Part shown: in pieces, positions 6,684-14,574 of the stretch
Numbering within the stretch: position 1 is the stretch's first letter
Layout of the letters: every line of letters begins with the position of its first letter
Assembly (NCBI GenBank): GCA_031363085.1
Contig: JANLTU010000241.1
Span: forward strand, 1-15,322
Length of the DNA stretch: 15,322 nucleotides
Reading direction: 5' to 3'
Source of the DNA: UBA6921 sp031363085
Lineage (GTDB): Bacteria; Pseudomonadota; Gammaproteobacteria; SG8-11
The notes under the pieces: model-generated
The model's database searches: none
What the model saw: the letters and a program-made list of their open reading frames with translations, nothing else
Told to the model about the DNA's origin: nothing
Translations under genes and position numbers: made by a program

Positions 6684-7031
6684 TCAATGCTTGTGTTCTT
6701 TGATCTCGGTGGTATGGCCTTTATCGTCGATGGAAACGACGACCATTGAACCGGCCTTGATGCTGCCGACTTTCTTGGTCTTGTCGTTGAAATGGCCTTT
6801 GAATTCCTTGCCGTCTTTACCTTTCAGTATGTAGAACTCGCCTTCGATTTTCACCAAGGTGGCTTCAACGCCTTTCATTTCCATGGCCTTCATGTCCATG
6901 CCCTTCATGTCGCCTTTCATTTCCATCGGCTTTTCAGCAGGAGCAGCGGCCGGTGCTGCATCGGCAGCCAAAGCCAAACCGGAAAACGACACCATGCCTG
7001 CGGCAACTAACATTGCAATTTTCTTTTTCAT
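6684..7031 (-). CDS. Small exported Met/Lys-rich protein, possible metal binder
   Basis: 115 residues. MKKKIAMLVAAGMVSFSGLA opens a clear Sec signal peptide ending near LALA|ADA (22). An Ala/Pro linker leads to a degenerate repeat of M-x-M-K-G type at residues 35-54 (PMEMKGDMKGMDMKAMEMKG), with Met at 36, 38, 42, 45, 47, 50 and 52. Residues 55-112 look like a small beta-barrel (VEATLVKIEGEFYILKGKDG), ending in a His-containing tail EHKH. Clustered Met and His in periplasmic proteins often bind Cu(I) or Ag(I), but that role is only inferred here. The start is supported by TTGGAG 9 bases upstream. It appears monocistronic: about 400 bases of non-coding DNA lie upstream and a strong terminator downstream. 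No family was recognised. Confidence 0.85.
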   Translation of the reverse strand: MKKKIAMLVAAGMVSFSGLALAADAAPAAAPAEKPMEMKGDMKGMDMKAMEMKGVEATLVKIEGEFYILKGKDGKEFKGHFNDKTKKVGSIKAGSMVVVSIDDKGHTTEIKEHKH

Positions 7032-7438
7032 TGAGTTATCTCCAAGAGTGATTTTCTAGTAGGTTTCGAACATTGTTTAGTTCTTGTTGTTGACTTTACC
7101 TACCACCAGATGAACGCGACCTGAACCTGATCGGCAGGATTTTGCACCGCTCGTCGGAATAACTTGCCTGGGAGAAAGCCACGCAATGACCTGCTGGGAG
7201 TCATTGCATTCTCGCCAGTCCGACGATGGTGGAAGCATCCTGAAAACCATCGCAGACCACGCGCATGTGGATGGCATGAAGAGTCGAAGTCACAAGAATT
7301 GAGGACGCGCCATGATTCATCAACAACACCGCGACGTCAAGCAGTGCGCGCCGAAGCGGATTAAGACATTTTTAAGATTGACGGCAGGCGCAGAGCGCAG
7401 GAGGCATGTCTTGATAAATAAAAAATCTCAACCGTGCT
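7032..7438. other. Intergenic region with no gene seen
   Basis: This 407-base stretch separates the 92-aa and 115-aa genes. Short frames on both strands (for example 7312-7506 plus, with a GAGG upstream) have no recognisable product and run into the antisense of the next gene. The part next to 7031 should contain the promoter of the Met-rich gene, but I cannot name convincing -35/-10 boxes. On the minus strand just past the stop at 7439 there is a T-rich run (about 7418-7426) without a strong stem. Confidence 0.5.
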
Positions 7439-7717
7439 TCAGCAAGAACAAAAAACATCACAGCCCAGCGCCACGATATGTTTGGCGTGGAAGTCGGCCT
7501 TTTTAAAACCTAATGCCTTGGTGCCACATTCGCTGGTGGCGAGCTCATGGCGAATCAACCCACTGAAACGTCCATTGCCCTTGCTCTCGATAATTTCCGC
7601 CCAAAAACACGAGCCATTAGCTTCCACGCGCACGAAACAACCCACGGAAATATGTTCAAGTTTTTCCGCGTTCGGCGACACAAACGTGCCATTTGCATAT
7701 TGAACTTCAGCGTGCAT
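7439..7717 (-). CDS. Small conserved-looking cytoplasmic protein, unknown function
   Basis: 92 residues, no signal peptide or membrane segment. The central part, VGCFVRVEANGSCFWAEI (25-42), followed by a Gly-rich turn and GRFSGLIRHEL, looks like a small SH3-like beta-barrel. The C-terminal third (KKADFHAKHIVALGCDVF) looks like the closing strand. Six Cys (27, 37, 64, 86, 90, 92), three of them at the extreme C-terminus in CDVFCSC, may bind a metal or form disulfides. The ribosome site AGCGAGG lies 8 bases before the ATG. It is 172 bases downstream of the nucleotidyltransferase gene, with inverted repeats in between, so it probably has its own promoter. I do not recognise the family and assign no function. 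Confidence 0.7.
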   Translation of the reverse strand: MHAEVQYANGTFVSPNAEKLEHISVGCFVRVEANGSCFWAEIIESKGNGRFSGLIRHELATSECGTKALGFKKADFHAKHIVALGCDVFCSC

Positions 7718-7742
7718 TGAACAACCTCGCTGTTATATCGAT

Positions 7743-7777
7743 CCACACTGCGATGTGGAGTCCTCATTATCTCCACA
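7743..7777. promoter_or_regulatory. Overlapping inverted repeats upstream of the 92-aa gene
   Basis: TGTGGAG (7754-7760) and CTCCACA (7771-7777) form a perfect 7-bp inverted repeat with a 10-base spacer. The same TGTGG can instead pair with CCACA at 7743-7747. The three arms allow two mutually exclusive hairpins 26-60 bases upstream of the ATG at 7717. It may be an operator or a switching leader; neither is proven. Confidence 0.4.
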
Positions 7778-7858
7778 TACATAAAATTGTCCACTGAGTA
7801 TTTATACGGTTCTTTGCAAATTAGGGTTTTGCATGTTAACCCCAGACACGGCCCGCGC

Positions 7859-7874
7859 ATTAGCTATTGCTAAT
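7859..7874. repeat. Short inverted repeat downstream of the nucleotidyltransferase gene
   Basis: ATTAGC (7859-7864) and GCTAAT (7869-7874) form a 6-bp stem with loop TATT, 15 bases past the stop of the operon's last gene. There is no T-run, so it is not a canonical terminator; it could be a transcript-end hairpin or an operator. Confidence 0.35.
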
Positions 7875-7889
7875 ACGAACCGGAAAATC

Positions 7890-8450
7890 TCAGTGAATAT
7901 CCTCCGGGCGGTCAACATCCAGCAACACTCCGGGATCATCGCTAAGTGACAACACTAGGTATTCACGCCGCGCTTCGATCACATCGCGCGCGCCGACATC
8001 CTGCTGCAACGCCAACAAATCCGCTTTAAACAATGCAGAAAAACCCACCGGGTGACCGCGCTTTTTTTGGTATTGCGGCGCGACGATGCCCGCACCGATG
8101 CGCAGTTGCTGCGCAACCGTGTAGATGGTTTGCGCTTGAATCCACGGCATGTCGGCCAGCGCAATAACCCACCCGTCCGCGTTCGGCATCGCCGTCACCG
8201 CGCAGGCGATACTGGCACCCACTCCTTGCGCGGCCAGTGCACAATCGATAACGGTCAAGCCCAGGCCCGTAAAAATCTCACGCAACGCTGCATCGCCCGG
8301 CCGAATGACGGCAAGGCTATTTGGCAGCGCTGCGATCAAGTGACGTGCGGCATGCTCGGCAATCGCCACGCCATCATCTAGCCGATGTAGCAGCTTATGC
8401 GCACCGAAGCGTGTGCCCGTGCCCGCAGCAAGCAACACGCCGACAATCAT
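7890..8450 (-). CDS. MocA/MobA-like molybdenum cofactor nucleotidyltransferase
   Basis: 186 residues of the MobA-like NTP-transferase fold (GT-A). The nucleotide-binding signature GVLLAAGTGTRFGAHKLL spans residues 4-21. GVGASIACAV (77-86), the metal-site region ALADMP with Asp100, GHPVGF (132-137) and the terminal LLDVDRPEDI also match the MocA group. MocA adds CMP to molybdopterin for the xanthine dehydrogenase family, and the neighbouring molybdoenzyme genes support that role. CTP rather than GTP use is inferred from the family. The frame extends upstream to 8594, but the ATG at 8450 is chosen because the motif begins at once and it overlaps the xdhC-like stop as ATGA, a translational-coupling junction. 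It is the last gene of the run. Confidence 0.88.
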   Translation of the reverse strand: MIVGVLLAAGTGTRFGAHKLLHRLDDGVAIAEHAARHLIAALPNSLAVIRPGDAALREIFTGLGLTVIDCALAAQGVGASIACAVTAMPNADGWVIALADMPWIQAQTIYTVAQQLRIGAGIVAPQYQKKRGHPVGFSALFKADLLALQQDVGARDVIEARREYLVLSLSDDPGVLLDVDRPEDIH

Positions 8451-9394
8451 GCCGGCACTAACAGCACACCACGGCGCACGGCGGTGACGCCGGCGAGAAT
8501 CGCCAGCGCAATTTCTGCTGGAGTTTTGCTTCCGATGGGCAGGCCGACCGGCCCATGCAAACGTGCGATGGCGTGCGCGTCCAGCCCCAACCACGCCAGC
8601 CGCTTGTGACGCGCGGCATTGCTCGCCACCGAACCGAGCGCGCCGACGTAGAAAGCATCGGACGGCAACGCAACGCTTAAGGCCAAGTCGTCCAGTTCCG
8701 GGTCATGCGTGAGCGCTAACACCGCGCTACGCGCGTCGCGGGCACTGGCAGCGGCTTCGTCCGGCATATTATTGTCAAGCCTTGTGCCTGCGACATCCCA
8801 CTGGCGTGCGTATTCGATACGCGGCTCGCACACCACTACTTCGTAATCGAGCGCGAGCGCCATTTGCGCCACGAAGCGCGACAACTGTCCGGCGCCGATC
8901 AATAGCACGCGCCACTGCGGACCAAATACTTTTTCGAGATTTTTCTGGTCGAACGAAAACTCTTGCGTGCGTGATACCGGGTGCAGACTGACCTCGCCGG
9001 TTGTAAGGCACACGCGCCGGGCCAGCGTCTCGCGCGCTTCGATGCAGCGTAGCAAGGCACGCAGCGCAGCGGGGCTGTCCACAGCCTCCACCAGCAAATC
9101 CAGGCGCCCGCCACAAGGCAGGCCAAGTTGCTCAGCCTCTTCTGGAAGAGTGCCCAAGCTTATCAAGCCCGGTTGCGTCGGCCAAGCATCCCGCAAGCGC
9201 GTAACCAAATGCGATTCCACACAGCCACCGGATACCGCGCCCACCCAAGCACCGCGATCGTTCAACGCCATCAACGAGCCCGCCGGGCGTGGCGACGATC
9301 CATAGGTGCGTGCGACCGTTACCAATACCACACGTTGCTGCTTTCGCAACCATGCAAACGCTGATGCGAGCACTTCCTGATCGGCGCCGACCAT
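8447..9394 (-). CDS. XdhC/CoxI-family molybdoenzyme maturation factor
   Basis: 315 residues. The N-terminal XdhC/CoxI domain carries TYGSSPRPAGSLMAL (30-44) and GAVSGGCVE (52-60), including the conserved Cys58. The C-terminal Rossmann-like XdhC_C domain starts around 161 with WRVLLIGAGQLSRFVAQMAL, followed by FYVGALGS and GLPIGSKTPAEIALAILAGV. XdhC-type proteins bind molybdenum cofactor, protect it during sulfuration and insert it into xanthine dehydrogenase-family enzymes. The expected client is the molybdopterin subunit encoded just upstream, whose stop is 2 bases from this ATG. The 3' end overlaps the nucleotidyltransferase gene by 4 bases. No strong ribosome site precedes it, so translation probably depends on coupling. 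Confidence 0.93.
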   Translation of the reverse strand: MVGADQEVLASAFAWLRKQQRVVLVTVARTYGSSPRPAGSLMALNDRGAWVGAVSGGCVESHLVTRLRDAWPTQPGLISLGTLPEEAEQLGLPCGGRLDLLVEAVDSPAALRALLRCIEARETLARRVCLTTGEVSLHPVSRTQEFSFDQKNLEKVFGPQWRVLLIGAGQLSRFVAQMALALDYEVVVCEPRIEYARQWDVAGTRLDNNMPDEAAASARDARSAVLALTHDPELDDLALSVALPSDAFYVGALGSVASNAARHKRLAWLGLDAHAIARLHGPVGLPIGSKTPAEIALAILAGVTAVRRGVLLVPA

Positions 9395-9396
9395 CG

Positions 9397-11538
9397 TTAC
9401 AAACGAATCGGCAATTTGCGCACCGGTGTGCCCGTCAAGGCATACAGCGCGTTGGCCACGGCAGGTGCAATCGGCGGCACGCCCGGTTCGCCGACACCGC
9501 CCGGTGGGTCGGTGCTTGACACAATATGGACTTCAATGCGCGGCGCTTCGTCAAAGCGCAGCAGCGGGTAATCATGAAAATTACTTTGCTGCACGCGGCC
9601 GTGGGCAAGCGTAATTTCACCCTTCAACGCAGCAGTCAGCCCGAAAATAATTCCGCTTTCCATTTGTGCCGCGACGATATTGGGATTCACCACCGTGCCG
9701 CAATCCACCGCGCACACCACCCGATGCACGCGCACCTTTCCGTTCTCGACCGAGACTTCCGCCACTTGCGCAACGAAACTGGCGAACGATTCCGCCACCG
9801 CAATGCCGCGTGCGCGGCCTGCCGGCAACGCTGTGCCCCAAGCGGCTTTCTGCGCGGCCAAATCCAGCACCGCACGGTGGCGCGGATAATCCTTGAGCAA
9901 CTCGCGGCGCAGCGCCAAGGGATCTTTGCCGGCGGCGCGTGCCACTTCGTCGAAGAAGCACTCGGTGACAAAGACGTTCTGCGACGATCCGACCGAGCGC
10001 CAAAAGCCAACCGGCACGCCTGCGTTGACCAGCGCATAAGTGACCGACACATTGGGAATTGCGTAGGGAATATTTTTTGCGTTTTCCACCGAAGTGCCGT
10101 CCAGTCCGTCTTTGATGCCCGGCGGATAGACACGCGCAAAAATCGACGGCCCGGCGATGCGGTGTTCCCACGCACTGAGCGCACCTTGCGTGTCGATGGC
10201 CGCCGTCATGCGGTTATAGGTCGCGGGGCGATAAACATCGTGCTGCATATCGTCCTCACGGGTCCAGATCACCTTGATGGGCACACCCAGTTGTTTGGAA
10301 ATCTGCACCGCTTCCACCACAAAATCGTATTCCGCACGGCGCCCGAAACCGCCGCCCAGAAACGTGGTATGAATTTTTATGGCTTCCGGCTTCAAGCCAG
10401 TATGACGACCGACCTGGTGTTGCGCGGTGGCCTGCCCTTGCGTCGGCACCCACACGTCGCAGCCGTCTTTGCGCACGTGCGCGGTGCAGTTCATCGGCTC
10501 CATGCAGGCGTGCGCAAGATACGGTACTTCGTAGACTGCCTCGATTTTCTTGGCGGCGGTTTGCCACGCTTGAGTAACGTCGCCGTCGTTGCGCGCGCTC
10601 TTGCCACCGTCGACTGCAGCGATAAACGAGGCGCTAATTTGCGTGCTGTCCAATGCGGCGGCGACGCCTTCATCCCATGCGAGTTTAAGCGCGTCGCGCC
10701 CACGCTGCGCCGCCCAGAAATGCTCGGCGACTACTGCAACACCGGCATCGATCTGCAGCACATGGCGCACGCCTTTGATTTTTTTCGCGGCGCTGGCATC
10801 GACGCTTTTTAGCTTTCCGCCGAATACCGCGCAGCGCGCCACCACCGCAATCAGCATGCCCGGCACTTTTATGTCTTGCCCGAATAGCGCCGATCCGTTC
10901 AGCTTGGCCGGCGTGTCAAGTCGCGGCACCGAAGTGCCGAGCAAACGAAACTGCTTGGGCTCTTTGAGGAATGCAGTTTCCGGCACCGGCAGCTTCGCCG
11001 CCTGCTCGACCAGCTCACCATAACGCAAACGTCGCCCGCTGCTCTTGTGAATGACAACACTGGGCTGCGTACTGCATTCAGTCGCCGGAACATTCCAGCG
11101 CTGCGCGGCGGTTTGCAGCAACAACTCGCGCGTGACGGCACCCGCTTCGCGCAACGGCTGCCAGAATCCGCGCACCGAAGTGCTGCCGCCGGTGTGCTGC
11201 CGGCCGTTGATCGGGTTGGTATAGCTTGCGTGGGCAGGTGCGAATTCGGCGCGCACCTTCGACCAGTCCGCATCCAGTTCTTCAGCGAGCAACATCGGTA
11301 TCGCCGTCATCACGCCCTGCCCCATTTCCGAACTGCCGACCAGCAGCGTGATGCTGTCGTCAACGCCGATGCGGATCCACGCATTGGGCGCGAATACGCC
11401 CGGCTGGACGGCGCGGTTAGCGCTCGCGTCTTCTTTGCGGGCACATGCTGCGGCATCAATGCCGACCAGCAAACCGCCACCGAGCGCGGCACTGAATTTC
11501 AGAAAATGACGCCGCGAGATTTCGATGCGCTCAGCCAT
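9397..11538 (-). CDS. iorB: Molybdopterin-binding subunit of an IorB-type oxidoreductase
   Basis: 713 residues, xanthine oxidase-family large subunit of the isoquinoline 1-oxidoreductase/aldehyde dehydrogenase type. It hydroxylates an N-heterocycle or aldehyde with water-derived oxygen. A Tat signal (SRRHFLK, residues 8-14) indicates export after folding. Molybdopterin-domain motifs include SEMGQGVMTAIPMLLAEELD, LGGGFGRRAEYDFVVEAVQI, GFWRSVGSSQNVFVTECFFDE and the C-terminal GGVGEPGVPPIAP, which holds the catalytic Glu684. The ATG at 11538 is used because it begins the Tat peptide and has GGAGAG upstream. The frame extends to 11646, but only inside the preceding gene. It overlaps the 2Fe-2S gene by 8 bases. 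No FAD subunit lies nearby, as usual for IorAB enzymes, so electrons should pass to a cytochrome or other periplasmic acceptor. The substrate cannot be read from sequence; an aldehyde is as likely as isoquinoline. Confidence 0.92.
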   Translation of the reverse strand: MAERIEISRRHFLKFSAALGGGLLVGIDAAACARKEDASANRAVQPGVFAPNAWIRIGVDDSITLLVGSSEMGQGVMTAIPMLLAEELDADWSKVRAEFAPAHASYTNPINGRQHTGGSTSVRGFWQPLREAGAVTRELLLQTAAQRWNVPATECSTQPSVVIHKSSGRRLRYGELVEQAAKLPVPETAFLKEPKQFRLLGTSVPRLDTPAKLNGSALFGQDIKVPGMLIAVVARCAVFGGKLKSVDASAAKKIKGVRHVLQIDAGVAVVAEHFWAAQRGRDALKLAWDEGVAAALDSTQISASFIAAVDGGKSARNDGDVTQAWQTAAKKIEAVYEVPYLAHACMEPMNCTAHVRKDGCDVWVPTQGQATAQHQVGRHTGLKPEAIKIHTTFLGGGFGRRAEYDFVVEAVQISKQLGVPIKVIWTREDDMQHDVYRPATYNRMTAAIDTQGALSAWEHRIAGPSIFARVYPPGIKDGLDGTSVENAKNIPYAIPNVSVTYALVNAGVPVGFWRSVGSSQNVFVTECFFDEVARAAGKDPLALRRELLKDYPRHRAVLDLAAQKAAWGTALPAGRARGIAVAESFASFVAQVAEVSVENGKVRVHRVVCAVDCGTVVNPNIVAAQMESGIIFGLTAALKGEITLAHGRVQQSNFHDYPLLRFDEAPRIEVHIVSSTDPPGGVGEPGVPPIAPAVANALYALTGTPVRKLPIRL

Positions 11539-12001
11539 GGGCGCTCTCCTTGACTGTTTTCGCGGCGCGCTGGATCGCCAGACGAATGCGCGGATAGGTG
11601 CCGCAGCGACACAAGATCGGCGCCATCGCCTGCTCGATGTCGGCATCGCTGGGTTGCGGCGTTTTGGCCAGCAAGGCGGCCGCCGCCAAAATTTGGCCCG
11701 ACTGGCAGAAGCCGCATTGCGGAACTTCTTCCGCCCGCCACGCCTGCTGCACCGGGTGACTGCTGTCGGCGCTCAGTCCTTCGATGGTGGTAATTTTTTT
11801 TCCAGCCAGCGCGGCAATCGGCGTGGTGCAGGAGCGTATCGCTGCGCCGTCCACCAGCACCGTGCACACGCCGCACTGCGCAATGCCGCAGCCGTATTTG
11901 GTTCCGGTCAAACCCAGCAGATCGCGCAGCGCCCACAACAACGGCATGTCCGCGTCCGCATCGACCTCATGTATTTGGTCATTTACATTAAGTGTCAACA
12001 T
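11531..12001 (-). CDS. iorA: 2Fe-2S small subunit of an IorA-type oxidoreductase
   Basis: 156 residues with two 2Fe-2S clusters. The N-terminal plant-ferredoxin-type domain has Cys38, 43, 46 and 58 (C-x4-C-x2-C-x11-C). The C-terminal helical domain has Cys96, 99, 131 and 133 (CGFCQSGQ and CRCGTY). It carries electrons from the molybdenum site of its partner subunit. There is no signal peptide; it would be co-exported with the Tat-tagged large subunit, as is known for such enzymes. The ATG at 12001 is chosen over one at 12025 because it has a near-ideal ribosome site (TAGGAGGG, 5 bases) and starts at the family's usual position. It lacks the C-terminal cytochrome c extensions seen in some relatives, so the electron acceptor is separate. 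Confidence 0.93.
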   Translation of the reverse strand: MLTLNVNDQIHEVDADADMPLLWALRDLLGLTGTKYGCGIAQCGVCTVLVDGAAIRSCTTPIAALAGKKITTIEGLSADSSHPVQQAWRAEEVPQCGFCQSGQILAAAALLAKTPQPSDADIEQAMAPILCRCGTYPRIRLAIQRAAKTVKESAHG

Positions 12002-12011
12002 ACGAGCCCTC

Positions 12012-12632
12012 CTACTCAAGCTCAATCAAACGATTCGGTAACTCGTTGGGATTTTCTTTTTGTGCCGGACAATGTTCGGCAAGCATGCTCGCGCATGCCG
12101 CCACCGCTTCGAGAAATCCGGGTGCGATGCGCCCAGCGCCGACCTGTACGACAAAGTTCCTGACGATGTTGTCCCAGGTGCCCGGTGCAACTTTGGCATT
12201 GATGCCTTCGTCGGCCAGGATTTCCACGTAGCGCTCGGCCACCGACACGAACAGCAACACACCGGTGCGCTCGCGCGTACTATGCAAGCGCTGCGCGTAA
12301 AACTGCTCGCGCGCCAGACGCGCCGCGTGCTGTCGCTGGCTGCTGCGCGGCACCAACCGCATTTTCACCGGCCGCCATTGCAACAACAACAGCACCAGCA
12401 AAAACAACGCGACTTGCGCCAGATACACCTCGGTCTGTGTCCACCACACCTGTGCCAGCCACACCAGGGCCGGCAGACTCAGTGCGATTAGCGTCGCCCA
12501 CAGCCACGGTAAAAAACGGTAGTCATTGCTGGCAGGCGCGACCACGCACACCAGCTCCCCCTGCGTGTTGGATTCAGCCACCCGAATGGCCTCGGCAATC
12601 TGCTGCTTTTCAGTGGTGCTTAAAAATGTCAT
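12012..12632 (-). CDS. TPM-domain (TLP18.3/Psb32/MOLO-1-like) membrane protein
   Basis: 206 residues. The N-terminus STTEKQQIAEAIRVAESNTQGELVCVVAP is the start of a TPM fold. Two hydrophobic segments follow (about 42-62 and 68-86), then the C-terminal half of the TPM domain (RTGVLLFVSVAERYVEILAD, 122-141; WDNIVRNF, 153-160). The membrane hairpin therefore interrupts the domain, an arrangement seen in a group of bacterial DUF477 proteins. The biochemical role of bacterial members is unclear; a plant member has been called an acid phosphatase, but that should not be assumed here. The ribosome site AAAGGAA fits the ATG at 12632. It sits 31 bases below the regulator gene and 10 bases above the 2Fe-2S gene, which places it in the molybdoenzyme operon. 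Confidence 0.88.
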   Translation of the reverse strand: MTFLSTTEKQQIAEAIRVAESNTQGELVCVVAPASNDYRFLPWLWATLIALSLPALVWLAQVWWTQTEVYLAQVALFLLVLLLLQWRPVKMRLVPRSSQRQHAARLAREQFYAQRLHSTRERTGVLLFVSVAERYVEILADEGINAKVAPGTWDNIVRNFVVQVGAGRIAPGFLEAVAACASMLAEHCPAQKENPNELPNRLIELE

Positions 12633-12663
12633 CGCGTTTCCTTTTGTTAGAGCACAGTGAGCA

Positions 12664-14406
12664 TCACAATCCGGCGCGACGCAAGCGCCCCACCATGGCG
12701 GTTAATCGCTCAGCGCTTTCAATCGGGAGCATTTCATCGATGTCGCTCACCTTGAATCCGGGGACCAGCAGGCGCAGTTGCGCCACGGTCCAGGCCGCAT
12801 CATCGGTCTTGCCTAGTCCGCTTAATGCCGCAGTTAGGTAGACGTACGAAGGCAACAAATTGGCGTTGCGCTCGATGGCGTCGCGCAAGGCGGCGGCCGC
12901 GTCTTCGTAACGATCAAGATAATAATAGGCGCGTCCCAGCGCCAAGGCATACGGCGCCGAGTAGCGCGGATTGAGGCGCATCGCCTTGCGCACCAACGGC
13001 AGTGCAGCGGCGGCGTCGCCTTGGTAAGTGATGCTGCTCGCCAGCACAATATAGCTGTCCGCGAAGTTCGGATTTAAACGAACCGCTTGTTGCGCGGCGT
13101 CGACCGCTTGCGCAAATTCGCGCCGTTGCAAATGGACATGACCGAGCACCCAATATGTTTGCGGCGAGGTGGCGTCAAGCGCAACGGCTTTTTCCGCCAA
13201 GGTCAGCGCGCGTTCGCGCGCAACGGCGGGATCGGCATGCCAGAAGGTGTAATCTGCCGTGTAGGTCAATGCCAACGCGCTGTAAGCACGGGCGAAGTCT
13301 GGGTCGAGTTCGAGCGCGCGTTGATAGGCGGCTTGCGCTTGCAGATTGTCTTCGTGCGTGTAGCGCACGTAATAATCCTGGCCGCGCAAGAATGCATCAT
13401 AAGCGTCGGCGCTGACGGTGTAGCGGCGCGCGGTGCGCTGTTTTTCTGCCTCGGTCAATTTGACTTCCAACGCGCCGACGATGCGCGCGGCGATCTCATC
13501 CTGCACGTCGAGCACGTCGCGCATTTCCCGATCATAACGTTCCGCCCACAAATGCACGCCGCTGCGCGCGTCGATCAACTGCGCATTCACACGCAGCTTC
13601 GACTGCGTGCGGCGCACGCTGCCTTGCAATATATAGCGTACCCCCAGCGCACCGGCAGCGCGATTTATGTCCACGTCTTGACCTTTAAAACTTGCCGCCG
13701 ACGGATGCGCAATGACGAACAGCCCGGCATGATTCGACAGCGCCGTGGTGATGTCGGCGGTGATGCCATCGCTGAAATAATCCTGCGTGGCATCCTTGCT
13801 GAGATTATCGAACGGCAGCACCGCAATTGAAGGCTGCTCGGGCTGGTCGAGCGCAGCCGGATCGACGCGGGTTTTTAATGTAAAGCTTAAGGCGATCACC
13901 ACCGCTACGGCTGCACCCACAAAGAAACCCCAACGCGGAAGTGCGCGCCGCTGCCGCTGAACCGCAGGCGGCGCCGGAATTTCCGGGACGGGTTCAGCCG
14001 TGGGCTCAAGCGCTGGCGCTGGCACCGGAGTCACCGCCGCAATCAAGCGATAACCCTTCTTCGCGATGGTCTCGATGTAGCGCGGATGGCGCGAGTTGTC
14101 GCCCAAGATCTTGCGCAATTTGGTCACACAACCGGTGAGCGCGTCATAACCCACGACGCGGCCGTGCCAGACATCGCGCTCCAACTCTTCGCGCGTGACC
14201 ACCTCGCCCGCACGCGTCGCCAAGTACACCAGCACCGCCATCATTTTGGATTCGAGCTTGTGCTCGGTGTCGCCCTGGCGGATGCGATCCGTCGTGGTGT
14301 CTACGCTCCAGTCGGCCAGCAAAAACGGCAGACGTAGCGGCGTGGTTCGCAGCTCGTCTGTCATGGCGGCACCGCACAATGGTTTTGAATCATGTTCGGG
14401 AACCAT
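12664..14406 (-). CDS. CadC-like winged-helix transcriptional regulator with TM segment and TPR domain
   Basis: 580 residues. Residues about 30-123 are an OmpR/CadC-type winged-helix DNA-binding domain (LESKMMAVLVYLATRAGEVV, GYDALTGCVTKLRKILGD, YIETIAKKGYRL). A Pro/Ala linker and a single membrane segment (WGFFVGAAVAVVIALSFTL, 159-177) follow. Residues about 193-290 resemble the FlgO/TolB-N-like module found in such regulators (SIAVLPFDNLSKD, YFSDGITADI, YILQGSVR), and the remainder is TPR repeats (about 340-560). It should bind DNA in the cytoplasm and sense a signal through its periplasmic part. The start is uncertain: the ATG at 14406 has AGGG directly abutting it, and the ATG at 14364 (MTDELRTTPLRL) fits the domain start equally well. 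It heads the molybdoenzyme gene run and is divergent from the haem-binding gene, so both may be targets. Confidence 0.9.
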   Translation of the reverse strand: MVPEHDSKPLCGAAMTDELRTTPLRLPFLLADWSVDTTTDRIRQGDTEHKLESKMMAVLVYLATRAGEVVTREELERDVWHGRVVGYDALTGCVTKLRKILGDNSRHPRYIETIAKKGYRLIAAVTPVPAPALEPTAEPVPEIPAPPAVQRQRRALPRWGFFVGAAVAVVIALSFTLKTRVDPAALDQPEQPSIAVLPFDNLSKDATQDYFSDGITADITTALSNHAGLFVIAHPSAASFKGQDVDINRAAGALGVRYILQGSVRRTQSKLRVNAQLIDARSGVHLWAERYDREMRDVLDVQDEIAARIVGALEVKLTEAEKQRTARRYTVSADAYDAFLRGQDYYVRYTHEDNLQAQAAYQRALELDPDFARAYSALALTYTADYTFWHADPAVARERALTLAEKAVALDATSPQTYWVLGHVHLQRREFAQAVDAAQQAVRLNPNFADSYIVLASSITYQGDAAAALPLVRKAMRLNPRYSAPYALALGRAYYYLDRYEDAAAALRDAIERNANLLPSYVYLTAALSGLGKTDDAAWTVAQLRLLVPGFKVSDIDEMLPIESAERLTAMVGRLRRAGL

Positions 14407-14574
14407 CCCTAACCGCTTGATTTTTCTTGCGTCGAATAAACATCATGAAAACATCATCTCGCCGCCATGACTTTCGGCTGCCGCCGAAGTATATCGAATG
14501 TACCGGGCCGGCGCGCTTTGCGAGTCGCACCAAACATGGCATCGAATACACATCAAAATGTAGGAGACATGCAG
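14407..14574. promoter_or_regulatory. Divergent intergenic region
   Basis: These 168 bases separate the regulator (minus) from the haem-binding gene (plus) and must hold promoters for both. A tandem AACATCATGA/AACATCATCT repeat lies at 14439-14459, and a TTCGG/CCGAA hairpin near 14471-14486. No confident promoter boxes were found. In-frame sequence upstream of 14575 to 14467 is probably untranslated. Confidence 0.5.

Noticed and set aside
7312..7506. Small plus-strand ORF with GAGG upstream
   Set aside because: Basic, low-complexity product, partly antisense to the 92-aa gene. The ribosome site is weak, so it is not reported as a gene.
9526..10812. Long plus-strand open frame of 428 codons
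   Set aside because: It lies wholly antisense to the clearly recognisable molybdopterin subunit gene, has no recognisable product and no convincing ribosome site. GC-rich genes commonly leave long opposite-strand frames.
13087..13830. Plus-strand open frame of 247 codons
   Set aside because: Antisense to the TPR/FlgO-like part of the regulator, whose protein sequence is unmistakable.
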